Assembly (NCBI GenBank): GCA_027365715.1
Contig: DAHXLZ010000152.1
Location: 1 to 7,870, forward strand
Direction: 5' to 3'
Source of the DNA: Methanomassiliicoccales archaeon
GTDB lineage: Archaea > Thermoplasmatota > Thermoplasmata > Sysuiplasmatales > Sysuiplasmataceae
Length of the DNA: 7,870 nucleotides
Part shown: positions 1 to 5,877 of the stretch, in pieces
Layout: every line of letters starts with the position of its first letter
Position numbering within the stretch: the stretch's first letter is position 1
The notes under the pieces: generated by a model
The model's input: the letters and a program-made list of their open reading frames with translations, nothing else
Database searches by the model: none
What the model was told of the DNA's origin: nothing
Position numbers and translations under genes: made by a program

Positions 1-2
1 TT

Positions 3-359
3 GCCGCTGCCATTTCAGACGCATCATTCGGTGAATTCAGAAGGCAGCTTGAATACAAAGCCGGATGGTACGGATCACGCATAGTCGTCGCCGACAGGTT
101 CTATCCGTCAAGCAGGACATGCTCCGCCTGCGGGCACGTCAGACAGGAACTGAAACTGTCTGAGCGTGTATTCGAGTGCGAGATGTGCAACTCGAGGATT
201 GATCGCGACCTCAACGCCGCGATCAATCTGTCAGGGCTCGCCGCCAGTCCGGCGGAGAGTTTAAACGCCTGTTTGAGGCGGGAGGTTACAGAGCTGTGTC
301 CTCAGTGCCCGCCTGTGATTCAGGAAATGAACGCCATATCCCACGGGATAAATGGGTAA
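3..359 (+). CDS. tnpB: TnpB-type RNA-guided nuclease of an IS200/IS605-family element, C-terminal part (5' end outside window)
   Basis: The reading frame is open from base 3 and ends in TAA at 357-359, giving 118 residues of a protein that begins before the window. It contains the TnpB C-terminal signature in order: FGEFRRQLEYKA, then VVADRFYPSSRTCSACG, then ECEMC, then DRDLNAAINL. The four cysteines (about residues 40, 43, 59 and 62 of the visible part) form the zinc ribbon, and the DRD-x-NAA segment carries the last acidic residue of the RuvC active site. TnpB proteins are transposon-encoded nucleases guided by an RNA from the element's right end. The earlier RuvC residues lie upstream, so whether the whole gene is intact cannot be judged. 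The last 42 residues form a divergent tail with an extra CPQC pair. The gene converges on the DUF1634 gene, with 53 bp between the stops. Confidence 0.93.
   Translation, partial: AAAISDASFGEFRRQLEYKAGWYGSRIVVADRFYPSSRTCSACGHVRQELKLSERVFECEMCNSRIDRDLNAAINLSGLAASPAESLNACLRREVTELCPQCPPVIQEMNAISHGING
241..349 (+). other. Hairpin-rich 3' end of tnpB, candidate right-end/omega-RNA scaffold region
   Basis: Three short perfect inverted repeats lie in the last 120 bases of tnpB: CCGCC/GGCGG with a 5-nt loop at 241-255, CGCCT/AGGCG with a 5-nt loop at 266-280, and ATCCC/GGGAT at 338-349 (an alternative is CCCA/TGGG at 340-356). In known IS605-family elements the guide (omega) RNA overlaps the end of tnpB and the right-end hairpins. 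That role here is inferred from position only. I could not identify the actual transposon boundary. Confidence 0.3.
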
Positions 360-412
360 GTTTCGTGGAACGGAATGTGCCGGAGATTGATTGCCAGGAG
401 TGCCCCTGCATC

Positions 413-904
413 TCACCGAAGGTACAGGCTGATGGTGAGTATGACAAGTACCCAGAGTGTTATGACTACATACTTGGTGTTCTTTTCCTTGGCGAGGAAA
501 TACACCCATGATGAAAGAACCCTGATGTATGGCGTGAGCATCAGTATGATTATTCCAAGCGAGAGGATGCCAAACCATGAATCATGGCCCGAGAGTACAG
601 CGCCGGTAGCACTTGAAACGTATGCGGCGAAGCTTGATACGTGCACAATCTGATTAATTTCCAGACTGTGATTCTGAATGTAAAAATCAATGACGCCCGC
701 AGAGGTTACGATCATTGCGATCAGAACGCCGTACATTAAGACGTAGCTCAGTGCGGCCTCGAGATCAAGCCCTTTCCTGTGCTTGATTTCGTTCACTTCT
801 TCCTCGATTTTTGCTATTGCTGTGCTGTCAGCAGGGAATGAGATGACTATATCTCCATCCGTAGTGAATCTGCTGTCCAGTTCCATAGATGTTTTTCCCT
901 TCAT
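413..904 (-). CDS. DUF1634-family small integral membrane protein, partner of the TauE/SafE permease
   Basis: This 163-residue protein has a soluble N-terminal stretch of about 48 residues, followed by hydrophobic segments near 50-76, 85-104, 108-137 and 145-162, so about four membrane helices. The sequence and size match the DUF1634 family, whose members are very often encoded beside TauE/SafE permeases; no biochemical role is established, and a permease subunit or modulator is an inference. The ATG at 904-902 overlaps the TGA stop of the upstream permease gene (903-901) in an ATGA arrangement, which indicates one transcript and probable translational coupling. A second ATG at residue 7 (MELDSRF) is possible, but the overlapping ATG is preferred. 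The gene ends 53 bp from the oppositely transcribed tnpB end. Confidence 0.85.
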   Translation of the reverse strand: MKGKTSMELDSRFTTDGDIVISFPADSTAIAKIEEEVNEIKHRKGLDLEAALSYVLMYGVLIAMIVTSAGVIDFYIQNHSLEINQIVHVSSFAAYVSSATGAVLSGHDSWFGILSLGIIILMLTPYIRVLSSWVYFLAKEKNTKYVVITLWVLVILTISLYLR

Positions 905-1749
905 GGCAGAACACCCGCACCCCTGAGTATCATCTCAATAGCAAGTCCCAGCAATATGAAGAGAAACATGTACCTGACCTGGACATTTCTCAGCTTAACC
1001 AGTATCTTTGTTCCGAGAAATGCGCCGGCCGTAACACCGATCATGACAGGGGCGACGATACCTACGTTCACAAGCCCGGCAGCAATGAAGACACTGCTGC
1101 CGGCAAGGGCGGTGACACCGATTATGAAGTTGCTTGTTGTTGTCGACACCTTTCCGGACATGTTCATTATTAAATCCATAACAGTGACTTTGAGGGCCCC
1201 TGCTCCGATGCCCAGCAGCCCTGCGAGCATGCCAACGCCAAACATCGCCGAGCCGCCCTCCAGCGCGTGGGTTGACTTGTAGTATATCCACTTCCTGCTG
1301 ACCTTATCGAAATAGACGCCATGAAGATTGAGCCACTTCGATGCTTTGTCCTGCTTCTCAACATAAGGCAGTTCAGATGCTCTTTTGACTGTCAGGAGCT
1401 GCCACCAGGATATCAGCAGGACAGCGGCGAAAGTGAAAAAGAGGATGAAATCATACCGCGAAGGAAGTATGACGGCGATTGTGGCACCGATGACAGCGCC
1501 CGGAACAGTGAACATTTCAAGGTACATTCCTATTCTGACATTTGAAAGACGATCGCGGACATATGCAGATGCTGAGCCGCTCGAAGTCGCTATCGTTGAC
1601 ATTATGCTGGCCGCAATTGCATATTTGATTGGTATGCCAATCAGCGTAAGCACAGGAATGAGGATGATCCCGCCGCCAATTCCAGTCATTGCGCCAAGTA
1701 TGCCAGCCGGGAAGGCGATTGCAAGAAGATACAGGAAATTTGGTAGCAT
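901..1749 (-). CDS. TauE/SafE-family (sulfite exporter type) membrane permease
   Basis: This is a polytopic membrane protein of 282 residues from the ATG at 1749. It has the two-repeat layout of TauE/SafE proteins: the first repeat begins at about residue 15 with GILGAMTGIGGG, and the second at about 171 with GVGMLAGLLGIGAGALK. Each glycine-rich motif is followed by three or four hydrophobic helices. The halves are joined by an unusually polar segment of about 45 residues (122-166). The family exports small sulfur-containing or organic anions such as sulfite or sulfoacetate; the substrate here cannot be read. The frame stays open 33 codons further upstream, but that stretch is polar, covers the TATA-like sequences and does not resemble the family, so M34 of the open frame was chosen. 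It is the first gene of an operon with the DUF1634 gene. Confidence 0.88.
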   Translation of the reverse strand: MLPNFLYLLAIAFPAGILGAMTGIGGGIILIPVLTLIGIPIKYAIAASIMSTIATSSGSASAYVRDRLSNVRIGMYLEMFTVPGAVIGATIAVILPSRYDFILFFTFAAVLLISWWQLLTVKRASELPYVEKQDKASKWLNLHGVYFDKVSRKWIYYKSTHALEGGSAMFGVGMLAGLLGIGAGALKVTVMDLIMNMSGKVSTTTSNFIIGVTALAGSSVFIAAGLVNVGIVAPVMIGVTAGAFLGTKILVKLRNVQVRYMFLFILLGLAIEMILRGAGVLP

Positions 1750-1791
1750 GTTTATTGCCTGACCATGTTTATAAACTATAGAAAATGGTGA

Positions 1792-1803
1792 CAATATATA
1801 ACC
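1792..1803 (-). promoter_or_regulatory. TATA-like box of the TauE/DUF1634 operon
   Basis: On the minus strand this reads GGTTATATATTG, preceded by AAA. It is centred about 48 bp upstream of the ATG, which would place a transcript start near 1771 and a leader of about 22 nt. A second candidate, the palindrome GTTTATAAAC at 1767-1776, is centred only 22 bp from the ATG, slightly too close for a leaderless start. The spacer 1750-1876 holds no gene. I saw no convincing terminator for the methyltransferase gene that ends at 1877, only short T runs. Confidence 0.4.
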
Positions 1804-1876
1804 TTTAACGCTGACTGATAAAATTTCCTGGTGCTTTTCCCGTTTCACGGAATGCAGTTGTCAGATGAATTTGTAC

Positions 1877-2644
1877 TCAACCTGGCGTACCGCGGCCAAG
1901 CCTCTCCGTTATAATGCCATAATACCGTTCGTCTATTTCCGCAGAAATGTATTTCCTTCCCATATCACGGCAGCACTCTATCTCAGAGCCGCTGCCGCCG
2001 AACAGTATCAGGACGGTGTCGCCAGCACCGGTGCATGCGCCGATGAGCATTGCAGAGAGTTTTTGCGGTATCTGGCATGCGTGCGCCGTCTTTTCCCTGC
2101 TCACGTTCTTCACAAGGTCGTAGTAGAACCAGTCATAAGGCATCCTCCCCTTTGATCCGTTTTTCAGATTCTGCTTTATCCTCCTGTCAGTGGGATTCTT
2201 GTACGGCTGGGCAACGGCATCCTTGAAGAATCTGTTGTCTTTTGTCTTCCTGCAGTGCAGTATGCTCCTGTGCGCCGTCGTAAAATGGCGTGGACTCTGG
2301 CCCACATTCGTATTGTATACCCACGAATAGTCGTGAACTTCATAGCACAGTTCATCAAGGCACTTTACACGCAGATATGCATTCTGCTTCGGATAATTTA
2401 TGAAGAATGCATTTCCGCTGTCCTTCAGGACACGCATGGATTCTCTTGCAATTCTGCAATACCAGTCGATGTACGAGGCGAAGCTCATACGGTAGGAGAT
2501 GCCGCCATAGCTTACACCAACGTTGTAGTCTGGATCCCCGTACACCATATCGACAGAGCCGTCCGGAAGCATTTTCAGCAGATCAAGAACATCTGTCCTG
2601 AAAACTCTGTCAAGCAGTTCAGGCGGTATGCCTTCGGCGCTCAT
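1877..2644 (-). CDS. Solitary site-specific DNA methyltransferase (N6-adenine or N4-cytosine, beta class)
   Basis: This 255-residue protein is an S-adenosylmethionine-dependent DNA aminomethyltransferase. The catalytic motif IV is DPDY (residues 37-40, variant of DPPY), followed by NVGVSYGG. Motif X lies around 188-205 (HACQIPQKL), motif I around 211-220 (VLILFGGSGS, the FxGxG SAM-binding loop), and motif II around 232-241 (YISAEIDERY). The order IV, then X and I near the C-terminus, defines the beta class. The length is short, leaving little room for a separate target-recognition domain; residues about 45-185, with GQSPRHFTTAHRSILH and KGRMPYDWFYYDLVKNVS, presumably fill that role. No restriction endonuclease gene lies beside it in the window, so it looks like an orphan methylase. 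The target sequence cannot be predicted. The start is the ATG at 2644. Confidence 0.87.
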   Translation of the reverse strand: MSAEGIPPELLDRVFRTDVLDLLKMLPDGSVDMVYGDPDYNVGVSYGGISYRMSFASYIDWYCRIARESMRVLKDSGNAFFINYPKQNAYLRVKCLDELCYEVHDYSWVYNTNVGQSPRHFTTAHRSILHCRKTKDNRFFKDAVAQPYKNPTDRRIKQNLKNGSKGRMPYDWFYYDLVKNVSREKTAHACQIPQKLSAMLIGACTGAGDTVLILFGGSGSEIECCRDMGRKYISAEIDERYYGIITERLGRGTPG

Positions 2645-2666
2645 CGGTCGTCAATGAAGGCGGTGA

Positions 2667-2675
2667 ACTTTAATC
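2667..2675 (-). promoter_or_regulatory. Possible TATA-like element of the methyltransferase gene
   Basis: On the minus strand GATTAAAGT is centred about 27 bp ahead of the methyltransferase ATG at 2644, the distance expected if the mRNA starts at or very near the start codon (leaderless). The sequence is a weak match to an archaeal TATA box, and the inference rests mainly on spacing. Confidence 0.25.
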
Positions 2676-2698
2676 ATTGCCATACATATTCATCAGGC

Positions 2699-2773
2699 TG
2701 CATGAATGCAAAATTAGAAATCGGCGTCTGACTTTGCAATCTGCAAAAAAAGGAACGGTGGATACTTTGCAAA
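2699..2773. promoter_or_regulatory. Cluster of TGCAAA palindromic elements, candidate operator in the divergent spacer
   Basis: Between the methyltransferase and dehydrogenase starts lie three related elements: TGCAT-GA-ATGCA (2699-2710), TTTGCA-ATC-TGCAAA (2733-2747) and the 8-bp palindrome TTTGCAAA (2766-2773). The core TGCAAA recurs at 2707, 2742 and 2768, and ACTTTGCAA occurs twice (2731 and 2764), 33 bp apart, close to three helical turns. The last copy covers the dehydrogenase TTG start. The arrangement resembles binding sites for a dimeric regulator; no regulator gene is present in the window. Confidence 0.35.
2757..2761 (+). promoter_or_regulatory. Ribosome-binding site that favours a TTG start for the dehydrogenase
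   Basis: GGTGG matches part of the anti-Shine-Dalgarno complement and ends 5 bases before TTG 2767, which opens the conserved first beta strand (MQILMAIEL when translated from TTG). A further AAAGGAA at 2748-2755 sits only 2 bases from GTG 2758, too close to serve it, and 11 bases from the TTG. Confidence 0.4.
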
Positions 2774-3732
2774 TCCTTATGGCGATAGAACTGAACAGCA
2801 GGATGAAGGATGAGATAGAGCGAACGGCGGCCGGGACCGGAATAGTTACTGTTTACGGGGATAAATTTACCGATGAGGAGATGGCCGGCTTTGATGCCAT
2901 GCTCCTTGGATTCGGAAAGAGGGGAATGCTTGAGGATGCCGCAGCCAGGGGTAAGAACCTCAGACTCATACAGACGCAATCCGCCGGCGTTGATTACATC
3001 CGTTTCTCATCAATACCTGAGAGAATAATGGTCTGCAGCAATGCGGGTGCGTTTGCTGAGCCGATGGCGGAGCACACGTTCGCCATGATCCTTTCTCTTG
3101 CCAAGAACATCAAGGCGAATGAGAGTATTATGCACAGCGGGGTATTCAACAACAGATCGCGCGGCATGGAAATAAAGGGCAGCATTCTGGGCGTATTCGG
3201 ATACGGAGGCACAGGCAGGGAAGTGGCGAAGATTGGAAGGGCGCTGGGTATGCGCATCTACGCCGTATCAAGACGGAGACCTGAAGGAGAGCACATCGAC
3301 TTCTACGGAACGCCGGATGAGCTTGACCGCATGCTGGAAAAAGCCGATGCCGTCGTCATATCTGTTCCGCTTACAAAATCTACGAACGGCCTGTTCGACA
3401 GAAGTAAGCTGGAAATTATGAAGAAGACCGCAATACTCATAAACGTTGCAAGGGGCGCCATTGTTGTGGAGGATGACCTCTACACTCACCTTAAGGCGAA
3501 TCCATCTTTCAAGGCAGGCATAGACACATGGTGGGATGAGCCGCCGAACGGTTCGAAATTCACGCCGAAGCATGACTTTCTGTCGATGCCCAATTTTATC
3601 GGCTCACCTCACAATTCCGGTGTCGTGGAAGGAATGAGCCGGCGGTCAGTACTGAAGGCATTTGAGAATATTGTCAGGTATGCGGGCGGGAAAGAGCCTC
3701 TGAACAAAGTGAACAGAGCAGATTATTCGTGA
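2767..3732 (+). CDS. D-isomer-specific 2-hydroxyacid dehydrogenase, NAD(P)-dependent
   Basis: From the TTG at 2767 this encodes 321 residues, the usual family length. It oxidises a D-2-hydroxyacid or, more likely in the cell, reduces a 2-oxoacid or glyoxylate-type substrate in the cytoplasm. The nucleotide-binding motif is GVFGYGGTG (about 142-150), followed after the second strand by AVSRRR (166-171). Basic residues in place of the usual acidic one suggest NADP(H) preference. The catalytic residues are all present: Arg in NVARG (229), Glu in DEPP (258) and His in SPHNSG (282). The frame is open upstream to an ATG at 2677, but that extension of 30 residues is lysine/arginine-rich and precedes the first beta strand (ILMAIEL). 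TTG is preferred because GGTGG lies 5 bases ahead of it; GTG 2758 and ATG 2779 are alternatives. The exact substrate (glyoxylate, phosphoglycerate or other) is undetermined. Confidence 0.87.
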   Translation: MQILMAIELNSRMKDEIERTAAGTGIVTVYGDKFTDEEMAGFDAMLLGFGKRGMLEDAAARGKNLRLIQTQSAGVDYIRFSSIPERIMVCSNAGAFAEPMAEHTFAMILSLAKNIKANESIMHSGVFNNRSRGMEIKGSILGVFGYGGTGREVAKIGRALGMRIYAVSRRRPEGEHIDFYGTPDELDRMLEKADAVVISVPLTKSTNGLFDRSKLEIMKKTAILINVARGAIVVEDDLYTHLKANPSFKAGIDTWWDEPPNGSKFTPKHDFLSMPNFIGSPHNSGVVEGMSRRSVLKAFENIVRYAGGKEPLNKVNRADYS

Positions 3733-3771
3733 ATGTCCGGAACTGCAGAAAACGCTGAAAAAAGCATCTTG

Positions 3772-3778
3772 TTTATTA
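3772..3778 (+). promoter_or_regulatory. TATA-like box for a leaderless transcript
   Basis: TTTATTA, preceded by an A-rich stretch (GAAAAAAGCA at 3758-3767) that could act as a BRE, is centred 28 bp upstream of the ATG at 3803. This spacing puts the transcript start at or within a few bases of that ATG and argues against the GTG at 3779, which would lie upstream of the predicted mRNA start. Confidence 0.4.
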
Positions 3779-3802
3779 GTGAATTCCATTCTCCATCCCC
3801 AT

Positions 3803-4162
3803 ATGGATGAACATCATGCCAAACTGGTTGAGATGAGGAAGAGTATGTTCGCCACTCTGAAGAATGAGGGTTTCCACACGGTAGCTGCACTCATTGAGGG
3901 AGAGACTGAACCCGGAAAGATCAATGGTGTGCAGCCTGACCTCATAGGTTTCAATGAAAAGGGGATTGGTGTCGCCGTTCAGGTCGAGACATGCGAAACA
4001 GTAAGAACGCTGGAAGCCGAGGAACGGCTTGCCTCACTGGTCATGGTGCAGGCAGAGGGGCATGAATACAGGCTCCTTGTGCCTACAGAATGCATGGATC
4101 CGACAGTTGAATGGATAAAGAAACTCGGCCTTGACGAAGACGTGGTCTGGGAATATTTCTGA
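3803..4162 (+). CDS. Small conserved-looking protein of unknown function with PD-(D/E)XK-like features
   Basis: I do not recognise this 119-residue protein with certainty. It has no signal peptide or membrane segment. An N-terminal helix (residues 1-22, rich in charged residues and Met) is followed by strand-like segments with GETEPGKI (33-40), QPDLIGF (44-50), GIGVAVQVETCET (54-66) and EYRLLVPTE (88-96). The order helix, Glu, PD after about a dozen residues, then a hydrophobic strand ending in an acidic residue resembles the core of PD-(D/E)XK nuclease-fold proteins. However, the third motif reads QVE rather than ExK, so catalytic activity is uncertain. The start was set at ATG 3803 because a TATA-like box is 28 bp upstream; an in-frame GTG at 3779 would add eight residues. 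It follows the dehydrogenase by 70 bp and converges on the flippase gene with a 12-bp gap. Confidence 0.6.
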   Translation: MDEHHAKLVEMRKSMFATLKNEGFHTVAALIEGETEPGKINGVQPDLIGFNEKGIGVAVQVETCETVRTLEAEERLASLVMVQAEGHEYRLLVPTECMDPTVEWIKKLGLDEDVVWEYF

Positions 4163-4174
4163 AAGTGCATGAGC

Positions 4175-5731
4175 CTATTCCTTCCCGTCTGAGAATTCGG
4201 AGGCCAGCTCTTCGGACACATATTTGCGCATAGCGAAAGGATTGAATGAATCTGCGATAACCCTGATCTCATCAATGCTTACCATTTTTGTCACAAGACA
4301 GACACCCGTGTAAACTGCGCCACCCAGCCCGGCAAAGAGCAGAACATCATACCATTCCCAGCCAAGAAGAGGCAGGAAAGAGGTCAGCGGATAGATGAGC
4401 GCATAAACCAGTATTGCTACCATGATGAATATAACAATCCTGCTGCTGAAACCGGTTTGGGCCAGCTTGTTTGCGTGACGATGCGAGAGATAATAAGTGA
4501 GCATTGCACCTGCAAGCAGCCCAACCGCAGCGCCGCCTGCGTTCAGTCCCAGAAGGGTTAAGCCGAAGATCGATTTCGGTATTGCCACAACCATAACAGC
4601 AATAGAGAACAGTGTGCCTGCAATGGAAATACGGCCAAGCGTCACGGGCCTGTTCATTCCGCCGATTGCACTATTTTTCGGGCCCGATATTCCACTCACA
4701 TACAGCCATATTGCAAGAATGCCCAGCGTCTGGGAGGCGCCGAGAAATGCATTGGACATTATCACATGAAGTATGCCGGCCGGATAGATCAGCAGGAATG
4801 CGGATATAGGCGCGAGAACAAAAGACAGGAAATGTTCAGAAACCAGGGTACTGTTCTTAATCTCGGCCATGCTGCCGCGACTGTGCAGTTCGGATATCCT
4901 GGGAAAGATCAGGCCCGAGACGCTGGCACTGAGTACCACAAATACCGAGGTTATCCTGAAACCGGCATAGAACAGACCTGCAACCTGCAGGTGCCAGAAG
5001 AGCTCCACGATTACGACCGAAAGGCTCACAGGAAGCATGCCTATGAGCGATGGCAGAAGCAGAGGGTCTGCAAATTTTCTGTATTCCCTGAGCAGTGACC
5101 TGCCTGGCCTGCGGACCGGATATCCCCTGAAATAGTAAAATGTCACGGCTGCGGAGGCTATGCCTCCGAAGAAGTAAGCCCATATTACGTCTATCGCCGA
5201 AAGGTTTGAGAACACGATGAACACTATTGCGGCAACCCGGACGATGTGACCGGCAAGTGTGCCAATCTGTGCCTTCGCCACTTCCCTCCTTGCACCGAAT
5301 GTGGTTGCCGGCACGACAGCAAACCCGGTGATTATCGTGTAGCCAAGCATTATCCATATTCCCTGAAGCTCCAGAGGTGTCTCGAATCCATGATGCAGCA
5401 GGATGACCCAGAACAATATGGATGCGAAAACAATCAGCGTCATCAGGACTGTGAGGACCGCCGTAATCAGCAGCATTGCGCCATTACACTCGCCAATATC
5501 CGCGCCTTCGGACACTTTCTTCACATGGGCCGTTCCGAAACCTAGCCTGCCCACAGGCAGGAAGATGCCCACATAACTCACACTGAATCCAATCAGACCG
5601 ATGGTAAACTCAGCTGCAGGCATGAACCGCGATATCACGAAAATGCCGGCATACGCAACTACGGCACCCAATAGATTGATGAGTGTTGAGAACAGCGATT
5701 TCCTGGCGAGCGATTCAGCTATACGCGACAT
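4175..5731 (-). CDS. Polysaccharide/oligosaccharide flippase family membrane protein (MATE/MVF-type Wzx-like)
   Basis: This 518-residue, strongly hydrophobic protein has about 12-14 membrane helices (for example near 14-36, 43-62, 84-112, 126-146, 158-178, 182-202, 226-247, 258-276, 300-326, 334-349, 366-384, 390-415, 431-452 and 461-482). The N-terminal SLARKSLFSTLINLLGAVVAY and the mid-protein stretch containing FADPLLLPSL and QVAGLFYAGFRI fit the oligosaccharide flippase family. Members move lipid-linked glycans across the cytoplasmic membrane for surface polysaccharide or protein glycosylation. No glycosyltransferase gene lies beside it here, so its substrate is open. The C-terminus (about 485-518) is a polar cytoplasmic tail. 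The gene ends 12 bp from the convergent small gene and starts 61 bp downstream of the tRNA on the same strand; AAAATAGA near 5768-5775 (minus) is a weak promoter candidate. Confidence 0.85.
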   Translation of the reverse strand: MSRIAESLARKSLFSTLINLLGAVVAYAGIFVISRFMPAAEFTIGLIGFSVSYVGIFLPVGRLGFGTAHVKKVSEGADIGECNGAMLLITAVLTVLMTLIVFASILFWVILLHHGFETPLELQGIWIMLGYTIITGFAVVPATTFGARREVAKAQIGTLAGHIVRVAAIVFIVFSNLSAIDVIWAYFFGGIASAAVTFYYFRGYPVRRPGRSLLREYRKFADPLLLPSLIGMLPVSLSVVIVELFWHLQVAGLFYAGFRITSVFVVLSASVSGLIFPRISELHSRGSMAEIKNSTLVSEHFLSFVLAPISAFLLIYPAGILHVIMSNAFLGASQTLGILAIWLYVSGISGPKNSAIGGMNRPVTLGRISIAGTLFSIAVMVVAIPKSIFGLTLLGLNAGGAAVGLLAGAMLTYYLSHRHANKLAQTGFSSRIVIFIMVAILVYALIYPLTSFLPLLGWEWYDVLLFAGLGGAVYTGVCLVTKMVSIDEIRVIADSFNPFAMRKYVSEELASEFSDGKE

Positions 5732-5828
5732 GCCGGTGTTCGATATGCAGGTAATTCAATCAGCTTTCTATTTTACGGGTGTGAGAGGCAGGAGCCACTG
5801 GAGGGAATTGAACCCTCGGCCTACGCCT

Positions 5829-5842
5829 CATTGTGCGAATGA
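5829..5842 (-). other. Short (14-nt) tRNA intron at the canonical 37/38 position
   Basis: TCATTCGCACAATG lies between A37 and A38. With the anticodon stem as outer helix, TTG of the loop pairs with intron CAA (a fourth G-A pair is mismatched). The 3-nt bulges T-A-T and T-G-A are on opposite strands, each cut after its second base. There is almost no inner helix, so this is a relaxed, minimal bulge-helix-bulge. An alternative intron hairpin CATT/AATG competes with it. Confidence 0.75.
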
Positions 5843-5857
5843 TACCAAGGCGTCGCT

Positions 5858-5877
5858 ATTTAGTGGCGCAGTCTGCG
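5858..5877 (-). other. Non-canonical 20-nt tRNA intron in the D arm (between positions 22 and 23)
   Basis: Removal of this segment joins GGTAG to AGCG and creates the standard D arm GCTTAGTGGTAGAGC. In the precursor, exon bases TTAGTGGT pair with intron bases GCCACTAA (8 bp, last pair T-G). The bulges are A-G-C on the 5' side and A-T-A on the 3' side, and cleavage after the second base of each bulge gives exactly this intron. An inner GCA/TGC stem with a GAC loop closes the structure, and the outer side has G10-C25 and C11-G24. The flanked helix is longer than the usual 4 bp. A 5-base direct repeat, TAGCG, lies across the two junctions. Confidence 0.7.

Noticed and set aside
1385..1762. A 125-codon plus-strand frame
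   Set aside because: It is antisense to the TauE/SafE permease, and its hydrophobic pattern is a mirror of that gene.
1750..1848. The 33-residue upstream extension of the TauE/SafE permease
   Set aside because: It covers the TATA-like sequences and precedes the first membrane helix, with no similarity to the family.
2255..2731. A 158-codon plus-strand frame
   Set aside because: It is antisense to the methyltransferase gene, whose motifs IV, X and I are unmistakable.
2677..2766. The 30-residue upstream extension of the dehydrogenase from ATG 2677
   Set aside because: It is basic, unlike the family N-terminus, overlaps the palindromic elements, and lacks a ribosome-binding site.
4857..5357. 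A 166-codon minus-strand frame inside the flippase gene
   Set aside because: It is a shifted frame of the flippase, rich in Arg, His and Cys, with no family features.
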